DNA from: Lachnospiraceae bacterium
Lineage (GTDB): Bacteria > Bacillota_A > Clostridia > Lachnospirales > Lachnospiraceae
Direction of reading: 5' to 3'
Length of the DNA stretch: 46,555 bases
Assembly (NCBI GenBank): GCA_017516285.1
Contig: JAFXDD010000034.1
Location: 1 to 46,555 of the forward strand
Shown here: one piece after another, positions 36,151-44,388 of the stretch
Layout: every line of letters starts with the position of its first letter
Position numbering within the stretch: the stretch's first letter is position 1
Position numbers and translations under genes: made by a program
Notes under the pieces: generated by a model
Told to the model about the DNA's origin: nothing
The model's input: the letters and a program-made list of their open reading frames with translations, nothing else
Databases searched by the model: none

Positions 36151-36235
36151 CACTTTTCATGCGCACTTTTTCTTATTTACAACACTTTTCATGCGCACTT
36201 TTCTCTTTTCATTCACACTTTTCATGCATACTTTT
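36147..36235. repeat. Three direct repeats, about 24 bp each, spaced 32-33 bp
   Basis: ACAACACTTTTCATGCGCAC plus TTTT is identical at 36147-36170 and 36179-36202. A third, diverged copy at 36213-36235 reads TCACACTTTTCATGCATAC plus TTTT. The 32-33-base period equals about three helical turns, so all copies face the same side of DNA. They extend upstream from the -35 of the ATPase gene. They look like stacked protein-binding sites; three copies without cas genes do not make a CRISPR array. Confidence 0.75.
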
Positions 36236-36250
36236 ATTACATTTCCATTT

Positions 36251-36311
36251 TATGCATATCACATGCATAATAATGAATATTTTCCATTTATTTTGCATTT
36301 TTATGCATTTT
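36251..36311 (+). promoter_or_regulatory. Candidate ARG boxes upstream of argG
   Basis: TATGCATATCACATGCATA (36251-36269) is a palindrome, and TTGCATTTTTATGCATT at 36293-36309 is identical to the box at 34764-34780 before argC. Both precede the argG promoter at 36326-36354. ArgR control of argG is inferred. Confidence 0.72.
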
Positions 36312-36325
36312 ATTTAAAATAATAC

Positions 36326-36354
36326 TTGCAATTATATGCAAAAAGGTGTAATAT
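36326..36354 (+). promoter_or_regulatory. Sigma-A promoter of argG
   Basis: TTGCAA (36326-36331) and TAATAT (36349-36354) are separated by 17 bases. TGCAATTATATGCA over the -35 is another TGCA-type half-site pair, so ArgR could compete directly with RNA polymerase. Confidence 0.7.
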
Positions 36355-36388
36355 CTCCTTTAGAAACAAAACTTATTTCTAAGGGAGA
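36354..36388 (+). promoter_or_regulatory. Inverted repeat covering the argG ribosome site
   Basis: TCTCCTTTAGAAA (36354-36366) pairs with TTTCTAAGGGAGA (36376-36388) over 13 positions, with one G-U pair and a nine-base loop. The right arm contains the AGGGAG ribosome site of argG. If transcription starts near 36361, only part of the left arm is in the mRNA, so this is either a DNA operator or a translational lock for a longer transcript. Confidence 0.55.
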
Positions 36389-36396
36389 TACATATT

Positions 36397-37614
36397 ATGA
36401 AAGAAAAAGTTATTTTAGCATATTCCGGTGGTCTTGATACCACAGCTATTATTCCATGGTTACAGGAAAATTACGACTACGAAGTTATCTGCTGTTGCAT
36501 CGACTGCGGTCAGGGTGAAGAGCTTGATGGCTTAGAGGAAAGGGCAAAGTCCTGCGGCGCTACCAAGTTATACATTGAAGATGTTATTGATGAATTCTGC
36601 GATGAATACATTATGCCATGTGTAAAGGCTAATGCTGTTTACGAAAATAAGTACTTATTAGGTACTTCCATGGCTCGTCCTGTTATTGCAAAGAGACTGG
36701 TAGAGATTGCTCGTAAGGAAGGCGCTGTTGCTATCTGCCACGGTGCTACCGGCAAGGGTAATGACCAGATTCGTTTTGAATTAGGTATTAAGGCTCTGGC
36801 TCCAGATTTAAAGATTATTGCTCCTTGGAGAGATGACAAGTGGGGCATGGATTCTCGTGAAGCTGAGATTGAATACTGCAAGGCTCACGGCATCCACTTA
36901 CCATTCTCTGCAGACAGCTCCTACAGCCGTGACCGTAACTTATGGCACATCAGCCATGAAGGTCTGGAATTAGAGTTCCCAAGCCAGGAACCAAACTACG
37001 ACCATTTACTGGTACTCAGTCAGTCTCCTGAGAAGGCTCCGGATGAAGGCGAGTACGTTACCATGACCTTTGAAGCAGGTGTTCCAAAGACCTTAAACGG
37101 CAAGGCTATGAAGGTTTCTGAGATTATCGCTGAATTAAACGTTCTTGGCGGCAAGCATGGTATCGGTATCATTGATATCGTTGAGAACCGTGTAGTTGGT
37201 ATGAAGTCCCGTGGTGTTTACGAGACTCCGGGCGGTACTATCCTGATGGAGGCTCATCAGCAGTTAGAGGAGTTAATCCTTGACCGTGACACTTACACAT
37301 TAAAGAAGGAAATGGGCAATAAATTTGCTGACTTAGTATATGAAGGCAAGTGGTTTACACCAAAGCGCGAAGCAATTCAGGCATTTATCGATGTAACCCA
37401 GAAGTACGTTACCGGTGAAGTAAAGTTCAAGCTTTACAAGGGTAATATTATCAAGGCCGGCACCACTTCTCCATACTCTCTTTACAATGAGAGCCTTGCT
37501 TCTTTCAAGACCGGTGATTTATATGACCACCATGATGCAAGCGGTTTCATCAACCTGTATGGTCTTTCTTTAAAAGTTCGTGCTATGAAAATGGCAGAAG
37601 TTGAGGGTAAATAA
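36397..37614 (+). CDS. argG: Argininosuccinate synthase
   Basis: ArgG condenses citrulline and aspartate with ATP to argininosuccinate. The 405-residue protein is full length, with the N-type ATP-pyrophosphatase loop AYSGGLDTT (about residues 8-16), [15 protein letters not shown] (about 114-128) and [14 protein letters not shown]. The usual partner argH is not in the window, and the following gene is a DUF1294 protein. Transcription is likely from the promoter at 36326-36354 under ArgR control. AGGGAG lies about eight bases before ATG 36397. Confidence 0.97.
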   Translation: MKEKVILAYSGGLDTTAIIPWLQENYDYEVICCCIDCGQGEELDGLEERAKSCGATKLYIEDVIDEFCDEYIMPCVKANAVYENKYLLGTSMARPVIAKRLVEIARKEGAVAICHGATGKGNDQIRFELGIKALAPDLKIIAPWRDDKWGMDSREAEIEYCKAHGIHLPFSADSSYSRDRNLWHISHEGLELEFPSQEPNYDHLLVLSQSPEKAPDEGEYVTMTFEAGVPKTLNGKAMKVSEIIAELNVLGGKHGIGIIDIVENRVVGMKSRGVYETPGGTILMEAHQQLEELILDRDTYTLKKEMGNKFADLVYEGKWFTPKREAIQAFIDVTQKYVTGEVKFKLYKGNIIKAGTTSPYSLYNESLASFKTGDLYDHHDASGFINLYGLSLKVRAMKMAEVEGK

Positions 37615-37908
37615 TTGGAGTTTCAGTTAGGATATATTATTCTGACATACTTCGCTGTGATTACGATTGTTGCCTTTACCCTGATGGGTGTTGACAAGCA
37701 CAAAGCCAAAAAAGGGGCCTTCCGGATTTCGGAGGCCTCTCTGTTTATCACAGCACTCATGGGCGGCAGCATCGGTTCTGTGGCAGGTATGTTAGTTTTT
37801 CATCACAAAACCAATCACTGGTATTTTCAGGCTTTTATGCCTCTTATCACACTATTGCAAATGACCGGTGTACTTTTATGGGCTATTATTAAAATGGGGT
37901 GGCTATAA
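37615..37908 (+). CDS. DUF1294 small membrane protein
   Basis: The 97-residue protein has three hydrophobic segments and the DUF1294 pattern: MGVDKHKAKKGAFRISEASLF, then a Gly-rich helix GGSIGSVAGMLVFHHKTNHWYF. The function of this family is unknown. The frame opens with TTG 37615 directly after the argG stop; GAGG in the end of argG lies about nine bases upstream, so coupling to argG translation is likely. A terminator overlaps its stop codon. Confidence 0.8.
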   Translation: MEFQLGYIILTYFAVITIVAFTLMGVDKHKAKKGAFRISEASLFITALMGGSIGSVAGMLVFHHKTNHWYFQAFMPLITLLQMTGVLLWAIIKMGWL

Positions 37909-37916
37909 TGCCACCC
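37897..37916 (+). terminator. Terminator of argG-DUF1294
   Basis: GGGTGGC and GCCACCC form a perfect stem around TATAAT, followed by TGTTTC. The DUF1294 stop codon is inside the loop, so ribosome release and termination are superimposed. Confidence 0.65.
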
Positions 37917-37968
37917 TGTTTCATATACAAGCCATGAACCTCTATATATCATTTTCCGTTACCTTGTT

Positions 37969-39259
37969 TTACCACTGTACCCTGACGGATGCCTTATCAA
38001 AATATCTGGCAATCTTTTGATTTGTGACATCTACTGCATCCGGTCCCATACTCCCACATATACCATATCGGGCTGATGTTTAAAAGGCATAAACGTCACA
38101 TCTGTTATCGTCGAATCTTCCAAAACACGCAAACGCTCTTGATACTCCTCATGGTAAGCCTGCACTTCTCCACTTGCCAACAAGTTTATTGCTTTTCCAA
38201 CGGTCAGCTGTGAAGCACTTCCGGATATGATTTGTACCCCAACCAATACCACTACCATTGCTGCAGCAATGCACTTTATCTGTAATTTCCACTGCATAAG
38301 CTTCTCATACAGCCCCTTCTCCTCCGTCAAGCGATGAAGATACCCCAACAAGTACCCATAACTGCCAAAGGTAAACAATATAAAGGCATAATATACGATA
38401 TCCACTGCACGTGCCGGACCAGTTGAATTCATAGTATAAAACATAGGGCATGACATGGAGCAGAAAATACCATACGCCAGTCCCACAAAAATCAGTGGGT
38501 ACTGAAAGCGAAAGGTTATGTTCTTAAATGCTTTCCACAGAAAAGGCGTCAGTATTATCGCTGCTATCATCCACCATGAACCTATCCACGCAAATAAGTA
38601 CCTCACGCCTTGAAGCAAGGACTTTATAATTGCCTTTGGTGCTGATATGCTCCACATATTACTCTGGTGCACCGTATTTCCGGGAGCTGTTATACTGATT
38701 AACAGACAAATCAGCAATACTATGGTCACACATGCACTTACTGTGACAGCCTTTGATTTTTTCAAATACAATCCTAAGGTTAATAAAGCAAAAATAAGTA
38801 TCGTGGCCAGAAGCGAAAGGAAATTACCTCCTCCCACAACTACAGCCATGGCTAAGAGGATTGGCACGTGATACTTACGCGGTCTTACCAGATACCTGAG
38901 CATAACTCCAATCAAGAAAAGCGTCAACGCATAAAATCCGGTATAATACATGGTATCATGACAGGTGTTACAAAACGATACGCTGTAAGCCCAAAGATAT
39001 TAGGCGTCATAAACATCAAAAAGATAGCTGCATATGTACCCTGCCAGTTGAAATACTGGTCTATGGTTCCCTTGCCGGCCTCGGCCAGGACTGCTATGAG
39101 ACTCCCTGTCTCCTCCCAGACATGTATCGTCTCTGCACCATAAACATAATCATCACCGGTAGGATAATTATATCGCCCTAAATACATAACCGGCAAAAGG
39201 CTTAATATAGTAAGACATACCAAAATATAAACCACTGCCTTTTCTCTTTTCGTATACAT
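37969..39259 (-). pseudogene. Decayed DUF6056-like membrane protein gene
   Basis: Three frames join into one protein. The start (ATG 39259) encodes a membrane helix, then PTGDDYVYGAETIHVWEETG and YFNWQGTYAAIFLMFMTPN, and ends at 38924. The middle (from 38951) resumes in another frame with MYYTGFYALTLFLIGVMLRY and VVVGGGNFLSLLATI and stops at 38031. The natural C terminus continues in a third frame: DAVDVTNQKIARYFDKASVR, ending at TAA 37971-37969. About 60 residues normally found between the first two parts seem missing, so there is an internal deletion with a frame change plus a second frameshift near 38045. The layout resembles DUF6056 surface-polysaccharide-type membrane proteins. Family name from memory; decay is seen directly. 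Confidence 0.75.
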
Positions 39260-39374
39260 TCCTAATCCCTCTCGTTTTCAGCTTTTATCTACTGGTAATA
39301 TGAAACAAGCTACTTTTATTATAAAGTATATCCATAATTTGTCAAGAAATGTAGAAAATATAATAAATCTCCCC

Positions 39375-39404
39375 TTTACACAAGCTCCCTCGTTTTGCTA
39401 TACT
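39375..39404 (+). promoter_or_regulatory. Promoter of the DUF5721-like gene
   Basis: TTTACA (39375-39380) and TATACT (39399-39404) are separated by 18 bases, 34 bases before the ATG. Confidence 0.5.
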
Positions 39405-39437
39405 ATATAAAAATCTTTCAAAAGGACCGATACACGC

Positions 39438-39932
39438 ATGATTGCATTACAAATCACAGAATTAAAGCCATTTATGGCAAGGCTCTTAGGCAGTAATACC
39501 TTTGATGACTTTTTATTGCAGGAGGCTACCCTGCAAATGGGTATCAGCTATGTCATTGATGGGCATATCAACGAAGCCTTTTATCAGACGGATGAGGAAA
39601 CTGCCACTGTGGCTGACCGACCACCTTTTATTTCTTATGGAGAAGTACGTAATACCCTTTTTGAACTAATAAAAGGAAAGCGCACACCACTTGGTTTTCA
39701 AGTAGTTTTGCAGCTTTCCCCTAAGAGATGCGATATTTTATTTCCCGAGGGTCTGGATGCCCACCTGATTAAAGGTCTATTAATTAATATTCGCTTTGAC
39801 GGAAGCCGTGCCATGATTACTTCCGGCATCAGTTATTATTCCTTTTCTCTGGACAAAGCACCGGAGCTTATCTGGGACGAAGCCCTGATGAATTTCTTAA
39901 AAAATGTCGGCATTGCTTTCGAACAGATTTAG
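39438..39932 (+). CDS. DUF5721-like conserved protein
   Basis: The 164-residue protein is soluble with no signal or recognised catalytic motif. It looks like the Lachnospiraceae family DUF5721 (MIALQITELKPFMARLLG at the start and YYSFSLDKAPELIWDEAL near the end). It is predicted alpha/beta with conserved Phe and Leu residues. No function is known. It is convergent with spoVAE, whose stop lies 32 bases away. The ATG is preceded by AAAGGACCG, a modest ribosome site. Confidence 0.7.
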   Translation: MIALQITELKPFMARLLGSNTFDDFLLQEATLQMGISYVIDGHINEAFYQTDEETATVADRPPFISYGEVRNTLFELIKGKRTPLGFQVVLQLSPKRCDILFPEGLDAHLIKGLLINIRFDGSRAMITSGISYYSFSLDKAPELIWDEALMNFLKNVGIAFEQI

Positions 39933-39964
39933 TTTCCAAATATTGAGACTACTGCAAGGCCAAC

Positions 39965-40321
39965 TTAATGCTTTAGCTTTGGCTTAAAGATAAAGGCCGC
40001 TATTAACCCAAATATCAGAGCCGCACTGCACCCCACAGCTGCGGCTTTAAAGCCGCCTGTGAAAAGGCCCATAAAACCTTCACTGTCTACCGCTTCCTTC
40101 ACGCCTTTCATCAAAATATGACCAAACCCCAAAAGCGGCACACTAATACCTGCACCGGCAACTTCCTGTATTGGTTCAAATACCCCGATAAAGCTAAGTA
40201 TGGCACCTGATACTACTAACAGCACCATAATGCGCCCCGGCATCAGCTTAGTCTTTTCCATCAAAATCTGCACCAGAGCACAAATCACACCGCCAAACAA
40301 AAAAGCATTAATATATTCCAT
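39965..40321 (-). CDS. spoVAE: Stage V sporulation protein AE
   Basis: SpoVAE (AEb type) is part of the SpoVA channel that moves dipicolinic acid into the forming spore and out at germination. The 118-residue protein has about four membrane helices and the family motifs FGGVICALVQILMEKTKLMPGR, then PLLGFGHILMKGVKEAVD and GLFTGGFKAAAVG. SpoVAC and SpoVAD, normally just upstream, are absent here. The upstream neighbours on this strand are a small unknown gene and a Mur-ligase gene, so spoVAE is separated from its usual partners or is a second copy. Confidence 0.9.
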   Translation of the reverse strand: MEYINAFLFGGVICALVQILMEKTKLMPGRIMVLLVVSGAILSFIGVFEPIQEVAGAGISVPLLGFGHILMKGVKEAVDSEGFMGLFTGGFKAAAVGCSAALIFGLIAAFIFKPKLKH

Positions 40322-40396
40322 AAAACGTCTCCTTATACATTTTCCTCTAGTATGTGGACTTTCAGGAAATATATGCTTGCCATAACAAAACTTCTA

Positions 40397-40636
40397 TTAG
40401 CTTTCTTCCTCAAATTCGCAGGTTACATAATAACCTCGAGGACTATTTTTAATATCTGTCACTACGCCTTTTCTGGCTAACATTCTTTCCCTGAAGGGAA
40501 AATTACCTGACATAGCAAGGGATGGATCAATGGTATAATAATAGTTACTTGGGAGCACGCCTTCCGTCACAGTTATTTCCTGTCCTACTTCCAAAAGGCC
40601 TTGTCGTTCCATTTTAAATTCCATGAGTCGTTTCAT
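40397..40636 (-). CDS. Small conserved-looking protein of unknown function
   Basis: A 79-residue frame starts at ATG 40636 in the gap between the Mur-ligase gene (38 bases upstream) and spoVAE. It begins MKRLMEFKMERQGLLEVGQE and has a region around NFPFRERMLARKGVVTDIK, ending with acidic residues. Predicted mainly beta strand, SH3-like in pattern, without signal or metal motif. An AACTTATGAAACG context gives no strong ribosome site. It is probably real because it fills the space on the same strand and has protein-like composition. I do not recognise it. Confidence 0.6.
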   Translation of the reverse strand: MKRLMEFKMERQGLLEVGQEITVTEGVLPSNYYYTIDPSLAMSGNFPFRERMLARKGVVTDIKNSPRGYYVTCEFEEES

Positions 40637-40673
40637 AAGTTATCTTTCCTCTCTGTAGACATTGCAGTCGTTT

Positions 40674-42083
40674 TCATCTCTCCAGCAGCCTCGGAGTTGC
40701 CGCCAGCAATTTTACATCCGATATCAGGGAGGTAGTACCCAAAATCACAATCGGCCTATCCCAGGCTTCCTCATCTGCCATGTATTCCCTTGCCGTTTGA
40801 ATAGCTTCCGCTATGTGGTCGGCCCACTCAGCTTTTATACCTGCTTGCTCTAAAGCATCCACCTGCTCCGTGCCAAATTTATAATGTGCATTCTGACTCT
40901 TTGTCAAAATCATATGCTCGGACACACTTGCCATAGCCTCTGCCACACCAAGATAGTCCTTGTCTGAAGGAATACCGATAATAGTAGCCACTTTACCGGT
41001 ACCCAGATGTGCTAAAGCCTCTAAAACATTGGTACAACTGGCTCTGTGAATACAGGCATCCAAGAGCATCAAGGGGCCTGCACTCAGCACCTCCAGACGA
41101 CCCGGCCATTCCAAAAATTTCAATGCGTGCCTGATTCCGTCTTTATCCATGCTACCACACTCTGTCCGACATGACATGCCGGATGCTTCGTTCACGCCAA
41201 CACTGTCTGCAGCTTTTCCCCGCAAGTCACCAAGCACCGCTTCACAAACCGCCACCGCCAATGCACAGTTTTCCGCCTGATAGGTGCCCAATAATGGAAT
41301 CTGCAAATCCACATATCTATGCTTTGCAGTTACCACGTCAAAACGCATCCCCTGCTCCGTGTATCGCACATCCTCGCACCAGAAATCTCTGCCATATTGA
41401 TACAATGGTGTCTGACAAGCTTCTGCTCTGTTACGCAATACCTTTAACACCTCCGGAGACTGCTCACTGGTAAAAACTGCTGCTTGGTCACCCGTAATAA
41501 TGGCTGCTTTATTCTCTGCGATTTCCTCTAAAGACTGCCCCAACTCTCTGGTATGCTCCGGGAAAATACGATTAATCACAGCATACGCGTGCGGCACATT
41601 GTTTACATCATCATAGGCTACGCCCTTGCCACATTCCATTACCTGAAAATCCACACCGGAGGCTCTAAAAATCTCCAGTGCGACTGCTGCCTGAATCCCC
41701 ATAGGGCTGATATATTCTTTTTCAGAAAGCGTCTTCTTCACGGCATCAAATTCGGGCTTCACTGCGGCTATCGCCTCTGCCAGCACTGCATCGCTGACAG
41801 GCTCTCCCTGCACCTGAATACGCTCGTTAAATTTGAGAATGTGGGGACTTGTCATCAATCCCACCTTGCAGTGCACCCCCATCATTTCCGCAATCATTTT
41901 GGACACAGAGCCCTTACCCTTACTGCCTGTTACCAGTACCGTGGGAAGACCTGCTCTTTTCTCAATAATCTGTCGGCTGAATGCAGGATTTCGCTTCTCG
42001 CTATCGGGAGCATTGTAATCCATATGAGGCTCTGCCTTCAAATAAGACGCATATATATAATCAATTGCATGCTCAATGGTCAT
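40674..42083 (-). CDS. Mur-ligase family protein (FolC-like)
   Basis: The 469-residue protein is an ATP-dependent amide ligase of the Mur superfamily. Its P-loop is VTGSKGKGSV (about residues 51-60), followed by GLMTSPHILKFNERIQVQG, the folylpolyglutamate-synthase-like segment. ECGKGVAYDDVNN occupies the place of the EVGLGGRLDATN motif and is altered, so a folate role is doubtful. The central and C-terminal Mur domains are present, with GTYQAENCALAV and LEWPGRLEVL. It overlaps the ATP-grasp gene by 11 bases, so the two products probably act together, making a peptide-like linkage as in cyanophycin synthetase, where both domains are fused. Substrate unknown. Confidence 0.8.
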   Translation of the reverse strand: MTIEHAIDYIYASYLKAEPHMDYNAPDSEKRNPAFSRQIIEKRAGLPTVLVTGSKGKGSVSKMIAEMMGVHCKVGLMTSPHILKFNERIQVQGEPVSDAVLAEAIAAVKPEFDAVKKTLSEKEYISPMGIQAAVALEIFRASGVDFQVMECGKGVAYDDVNNVPHAYAVINRIFPEHTRELGQSLEEIAENKAAIITGDQAAVFTSEQSPEVLKVLRNRAEACQTPLYQYGRDFWCEDVRYTEQGMRFDVVTAKHRYVDLQIPLLGTYQAENCALAVAVCEAVLGDLRGKAADSVGVNEASGMSCRTECGSMDKDGIRHALKFLEWPGRLEVLSAGPLMLLDACIHRASCTNVLEALAHLGTGKVATIIGIPSDKDYLGVAEAMASVSEHMILTKSQNAHYKFGTEQVDALEQAGIKAEWADHIAEAIQTAREYMADEEAWDRPIVILGTTSLISDVKLLAATPRLLER

Positions 42084-42930
42084 CCTTAAAATCTCCTATA
42101 ATCGTATCCATAATAGCACCGGCCACATTTACCCCTGTAGCACGCTCCATGCCCTCTATACCCGGCATCACATTAATCTCACAAAAATACGGCTTGTCTT
42201 TACCGAAAAGCAAATCAATGCCCAGAAAATCTAAGCCCGTCTGCTCATAAATATCCTTTGCGGCCTGCCTGATATCGTCATCAATGGGATACTCCCGGAC
42301 ACCGGCCCCCAGTGCCACATTGGCCTTAAAGCCCTTCACAGCCTCTCTGGTCATGCAGGCAATTACCTCTCCACGAACACTGTAAAAACGAATATCCCTG
42401 CCGTAACTCTCCGAAACATATTCCTCAAACAAGTACTCCTTCTCCGGAGCATATTTTTCCTTTAACGCCTGAAAGTCACACACATTCTCTATTAGAAATA
42501 CCTCTGCCCCCTGAGAACTCTCTAACCCTTTTGCCACAAAAGGCTCTCCCAATTTATCAATTATTGCCTGATAGTCGTTAAATCCGGTTCCCAGCATATA
42601 TTTAGGCATTAGAACCCCCTCTGACTTCAAATGCTTCACCTGTAAATATTTATTTATGTATATACTAAACGCTGCCGCATCATTATAAGTACGCCTTGCC
42701 AAAGCACCAATTTCATCCTTGATATGCCCATACTTGTAGCGGTTAATCACAAAATCGCAAGGTGCCAGACACTCCGCCTTGTGATACACACCATCCTCAC
42801 AGACCACTACATCCGCTATACCTATGATACGTAAGTCCACACCTCGCTTAAGCGCCTCCTTCACCAGACGATTGCACGTATAAGCCCCCGTCATGCGGCT
42901 GTATTTTTCGATAATGTATCCTGTTAACAT
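42073..42930 (-). CDS. ATP-grasp ligase, RimK-like
   Basis: The 285-residue protein has the RimK/glutathione-synthetase ATP-grasp layout. An N-terminal preATP-grasp region is followed by YLQVKHLKSEGVLMPKYMLG, a lysine-bearing FVAKGLESSQGAEVFL, then FEEYVSESYGRDIRFYSVRG and the metal-binding GLDFLGIDLLFG with CEINVMPGIEGME. Relatives add amino acids (often glutamate) to carboxylates on proteins or small molecules. It is upstream of, and overlaps by 11 bases, the Mur-ligase gene, which suggests a shared pathway. ATG 42930; the upstream site is poor. Confidence 0.85.
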   Translation of the reverse strand: MLTGYIIEKYSRMTGAYTCNRLVKEALKRGVDLRIIGIADVVVCEDGVYHKAECLAPCDFVINRYKYGHIKDEIGALARRTYNDAAAFSIYINKYLQVKHLKSEGVLMPKYMLGTGFNDYQAIIDKLGEPFVAKGLESSQGAEVFLIENVCDFQALKEKYAPEKEYLFEEYVSESYGRDIRFYSVRGEVIACMTREAVKGFKANVALGAGVREYPIDDDIRQAAKDIYEQTGLDFLGIDLLFGKDKPYFCEINVMPGIEGMERATGVNVAGAIMDTIIGDFKDDH

Positions 42931-43043
42931 AACCTTATCCCCATAAGGCTGACCTCATACCCAGCAGTCAGACCATTTCTGTTTTTTATAAATACTATTT
43001 TAGCACTATACACTTTTTTTGTGAAGTGCATAGTGCCATATTT

Positions 43044-44189
43044 TCACCACGATTTATTAATCTCAAAATTCTCACTGAGCAGTAACCAATTTGCCCGAAA
43101 CCATTGCATAATCTGCCAGTAACCACAACCCCGCAAATTAAATTCCTTTATTAAATCAAACTTAGCCTGGAGACTTCTTACATCCTCAAACCAGACTTCA
43201 TGCTCTACGCCTGTGGCAGCATCGGTATATCGAAAATAAGGACTCTGCGCCAGCTCATCATAAAAAATTTCTGCGCCTTCGCGAATAGCAATCTGTACTG
43301 CCTGCACATGATTGATGGTTGCAGCCTGAGTTATGCCGCGCTCAAAAGGTAAGGGCCAGTCATATCCATAATTCGGAATACCCAAATCAATTTTTTCCCT
43401 TGGTATTTCCGTCACCGCATACTCTACTACCCTTCGCACCTGATTAATGGGTGCCACTGCCATGGGCGGTCCGTAGGTGTAACCCCACTCATAGGTCATG
43501 AGCAGCACAGAATCTGCAGCTGCTCCAATGGCTGCATAATCTTTTCCTTCATATAATACGCCACGTTGCTGTGCAGAGGTCTTGGGTGCAAGGGCTACGG
43601 ATGTGCGATAACCATTAGCCCTCATTGCCTGTGCCGTCTGTTCCACAAAGGCAGTAAAAGCATCCCTGTCCGTTGCCAAAATATACTCAAAATCAATATC
43701 CAACCCACGGTATCCCTTCTGCCCCATTGTATTTAAAAGATTACTAATCAGATTATTGATAGAGGTCTGATTATTCACCACCGCACTGATTAACTGATTG
43801 TTAAACTGCCCATCCGGTCCAAAAGGTGTCAACACCAGCACCGGAACAACGCCATTCATCTCGGCCGCTTCAATCAGAGGCTCATCATCCCACATAGGCG
43901 GTATCAACTGTCCGTCACTGGTAAAACCATATGAAAAAACAGGCAGATTGGACAGATACGGCAGAGTTTGCTCCAGCACCCATGTATTAATAAAAGGATA
44001 AGCGTAACCGCTGACATAAATACTCTTATCCGGCATGCGCTCGTCTCCCCGAATAAAGAGTGCCTGCCCGACAGCAAGCGTATACGGATATATTAATTGA
44101 TTGTCATATATAATCTGTGAAGACTCCAGCCCATAAAAGGCTGCAATGCCATTCACAGTATCCCCTGCCTGAACTACATAAATGTCCAT
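43044..44189 (-). CDS. LysM-GH18 spore-type glycosidase (SleL/YaaH-like)
   Basis: The 381-residue protein has one LysM domain (about residues 2-47, IYVVQAGDTVNGIAAFYG) and a glycoside hydrolase 18 domain with the catalytic DIDFE (Glu at about 168) in GYRGLDIDFEYI. This is the layout of SleL/YaaH spore cortex-lytic enzymes, which act on muramic-lactam peptidoglycan during germination. Those usually have two LysM domains; here there is one. No signal peptide is present, as expected for a protein made inside the mother cell and placed on the spore coat. It is transcribed away from trxA. Confidence 0.88.
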   Translation of the reverse strand: MDIYVVQAGDTVNGIAAFYGLESSQIIYDNQLIYPYTLAVGQALFIRGDERMPDKSIYVSGYAYPFINTWVLEQTLPYLSNLPVFSYGFTSDGQLIPPMWDDEPLIEAAEMNGVVPVLVLTPFGPDGQFNNQLISAVVNNQTSINNLISNLLNTMGQKGYRGLDIDFEYILATDRDAFTAFVEQTAQAMRANGYRTSVALAPKTSAQQRGVLYEGKDYAAIGAAADSVLLMTYEWGYTYGPPMAVAPINQVRRVVEYAVTEIPREKIDLGIPNYGYDWPLPFERGITQAATINHVQAVQIAIREGAEIFYDELAQSPYFRYTDAATGVEHEVWFEDVRSLQAKFDLIKEFNLRGCGYWQIMQWFRANWLLLSENFEINKSW

Positions 44190-44261
44190 GATATTACTTT
44201 CAATCTCTTTAGGAGCAATATATGATAAATTTATAAAAAATGTGATTTTACTTTAATACTT

Positions 44262-44276
44262 TGTGATTTTGTCACA
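44262..44276. promoter_or_regulatory. Crp/Fnr-like palindrome upstream of trxA
   Basis: TGTGATTTTGTCACA has perfect TGTGA/TCACA arms. Its centre lies about 46 bases before the expected trxA start site, an activator-like position. A half copy (TGTGATTTTA) lies at 44241-44250. A Crp/Fnr-type gene is just downstream of trxA. Confidence 0.6.
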
Positions 44277-44299
44277 GATAATTTTTTTCTTTTGGTATA

Positions 44300-44308
44300 T
44301 GATATAAT
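44300..44308 (+). promoter_or_regulatory. Extended -10 promoter of trxA
   Basis: TGATATAAT is an exact extended -10 (TG-N-TATAAT). No good -35 is visible at the right spacing, which fits a promoter helped by an upstream activator. The leader is about 75 bases long. Confidence 0.6.
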
Positions 44309-44388
44309 CGTAAACAAAAAAGAAAGCAAGTCCTTCTCACGAAGAAGCGCTTGGACCATTATAAAATTTAGCATCAGGAGGAAATAAC

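Noticed and set aside
36147..36235. Possible CRISPR array
   Set aside because: Only three repeats, with eight to ten base gaps rather than spacers of about 30 bases, and no cas genes.
36093..36396. T-box or other riboswitch upstream of argG
   Set aside because: The leader after the promoter is only about 36 bases, with no T-box sequence and no terminator-antiterminator pair. ArgR-type sites explain regulation better.
40674..42083. Annotating the Mur ligase as folC
   Set aside because: The P-loop and TSPH segments fit, but the following signature is changed and the gene overlaps an ATP-grasp gene instead of lying near folate or valS genes.
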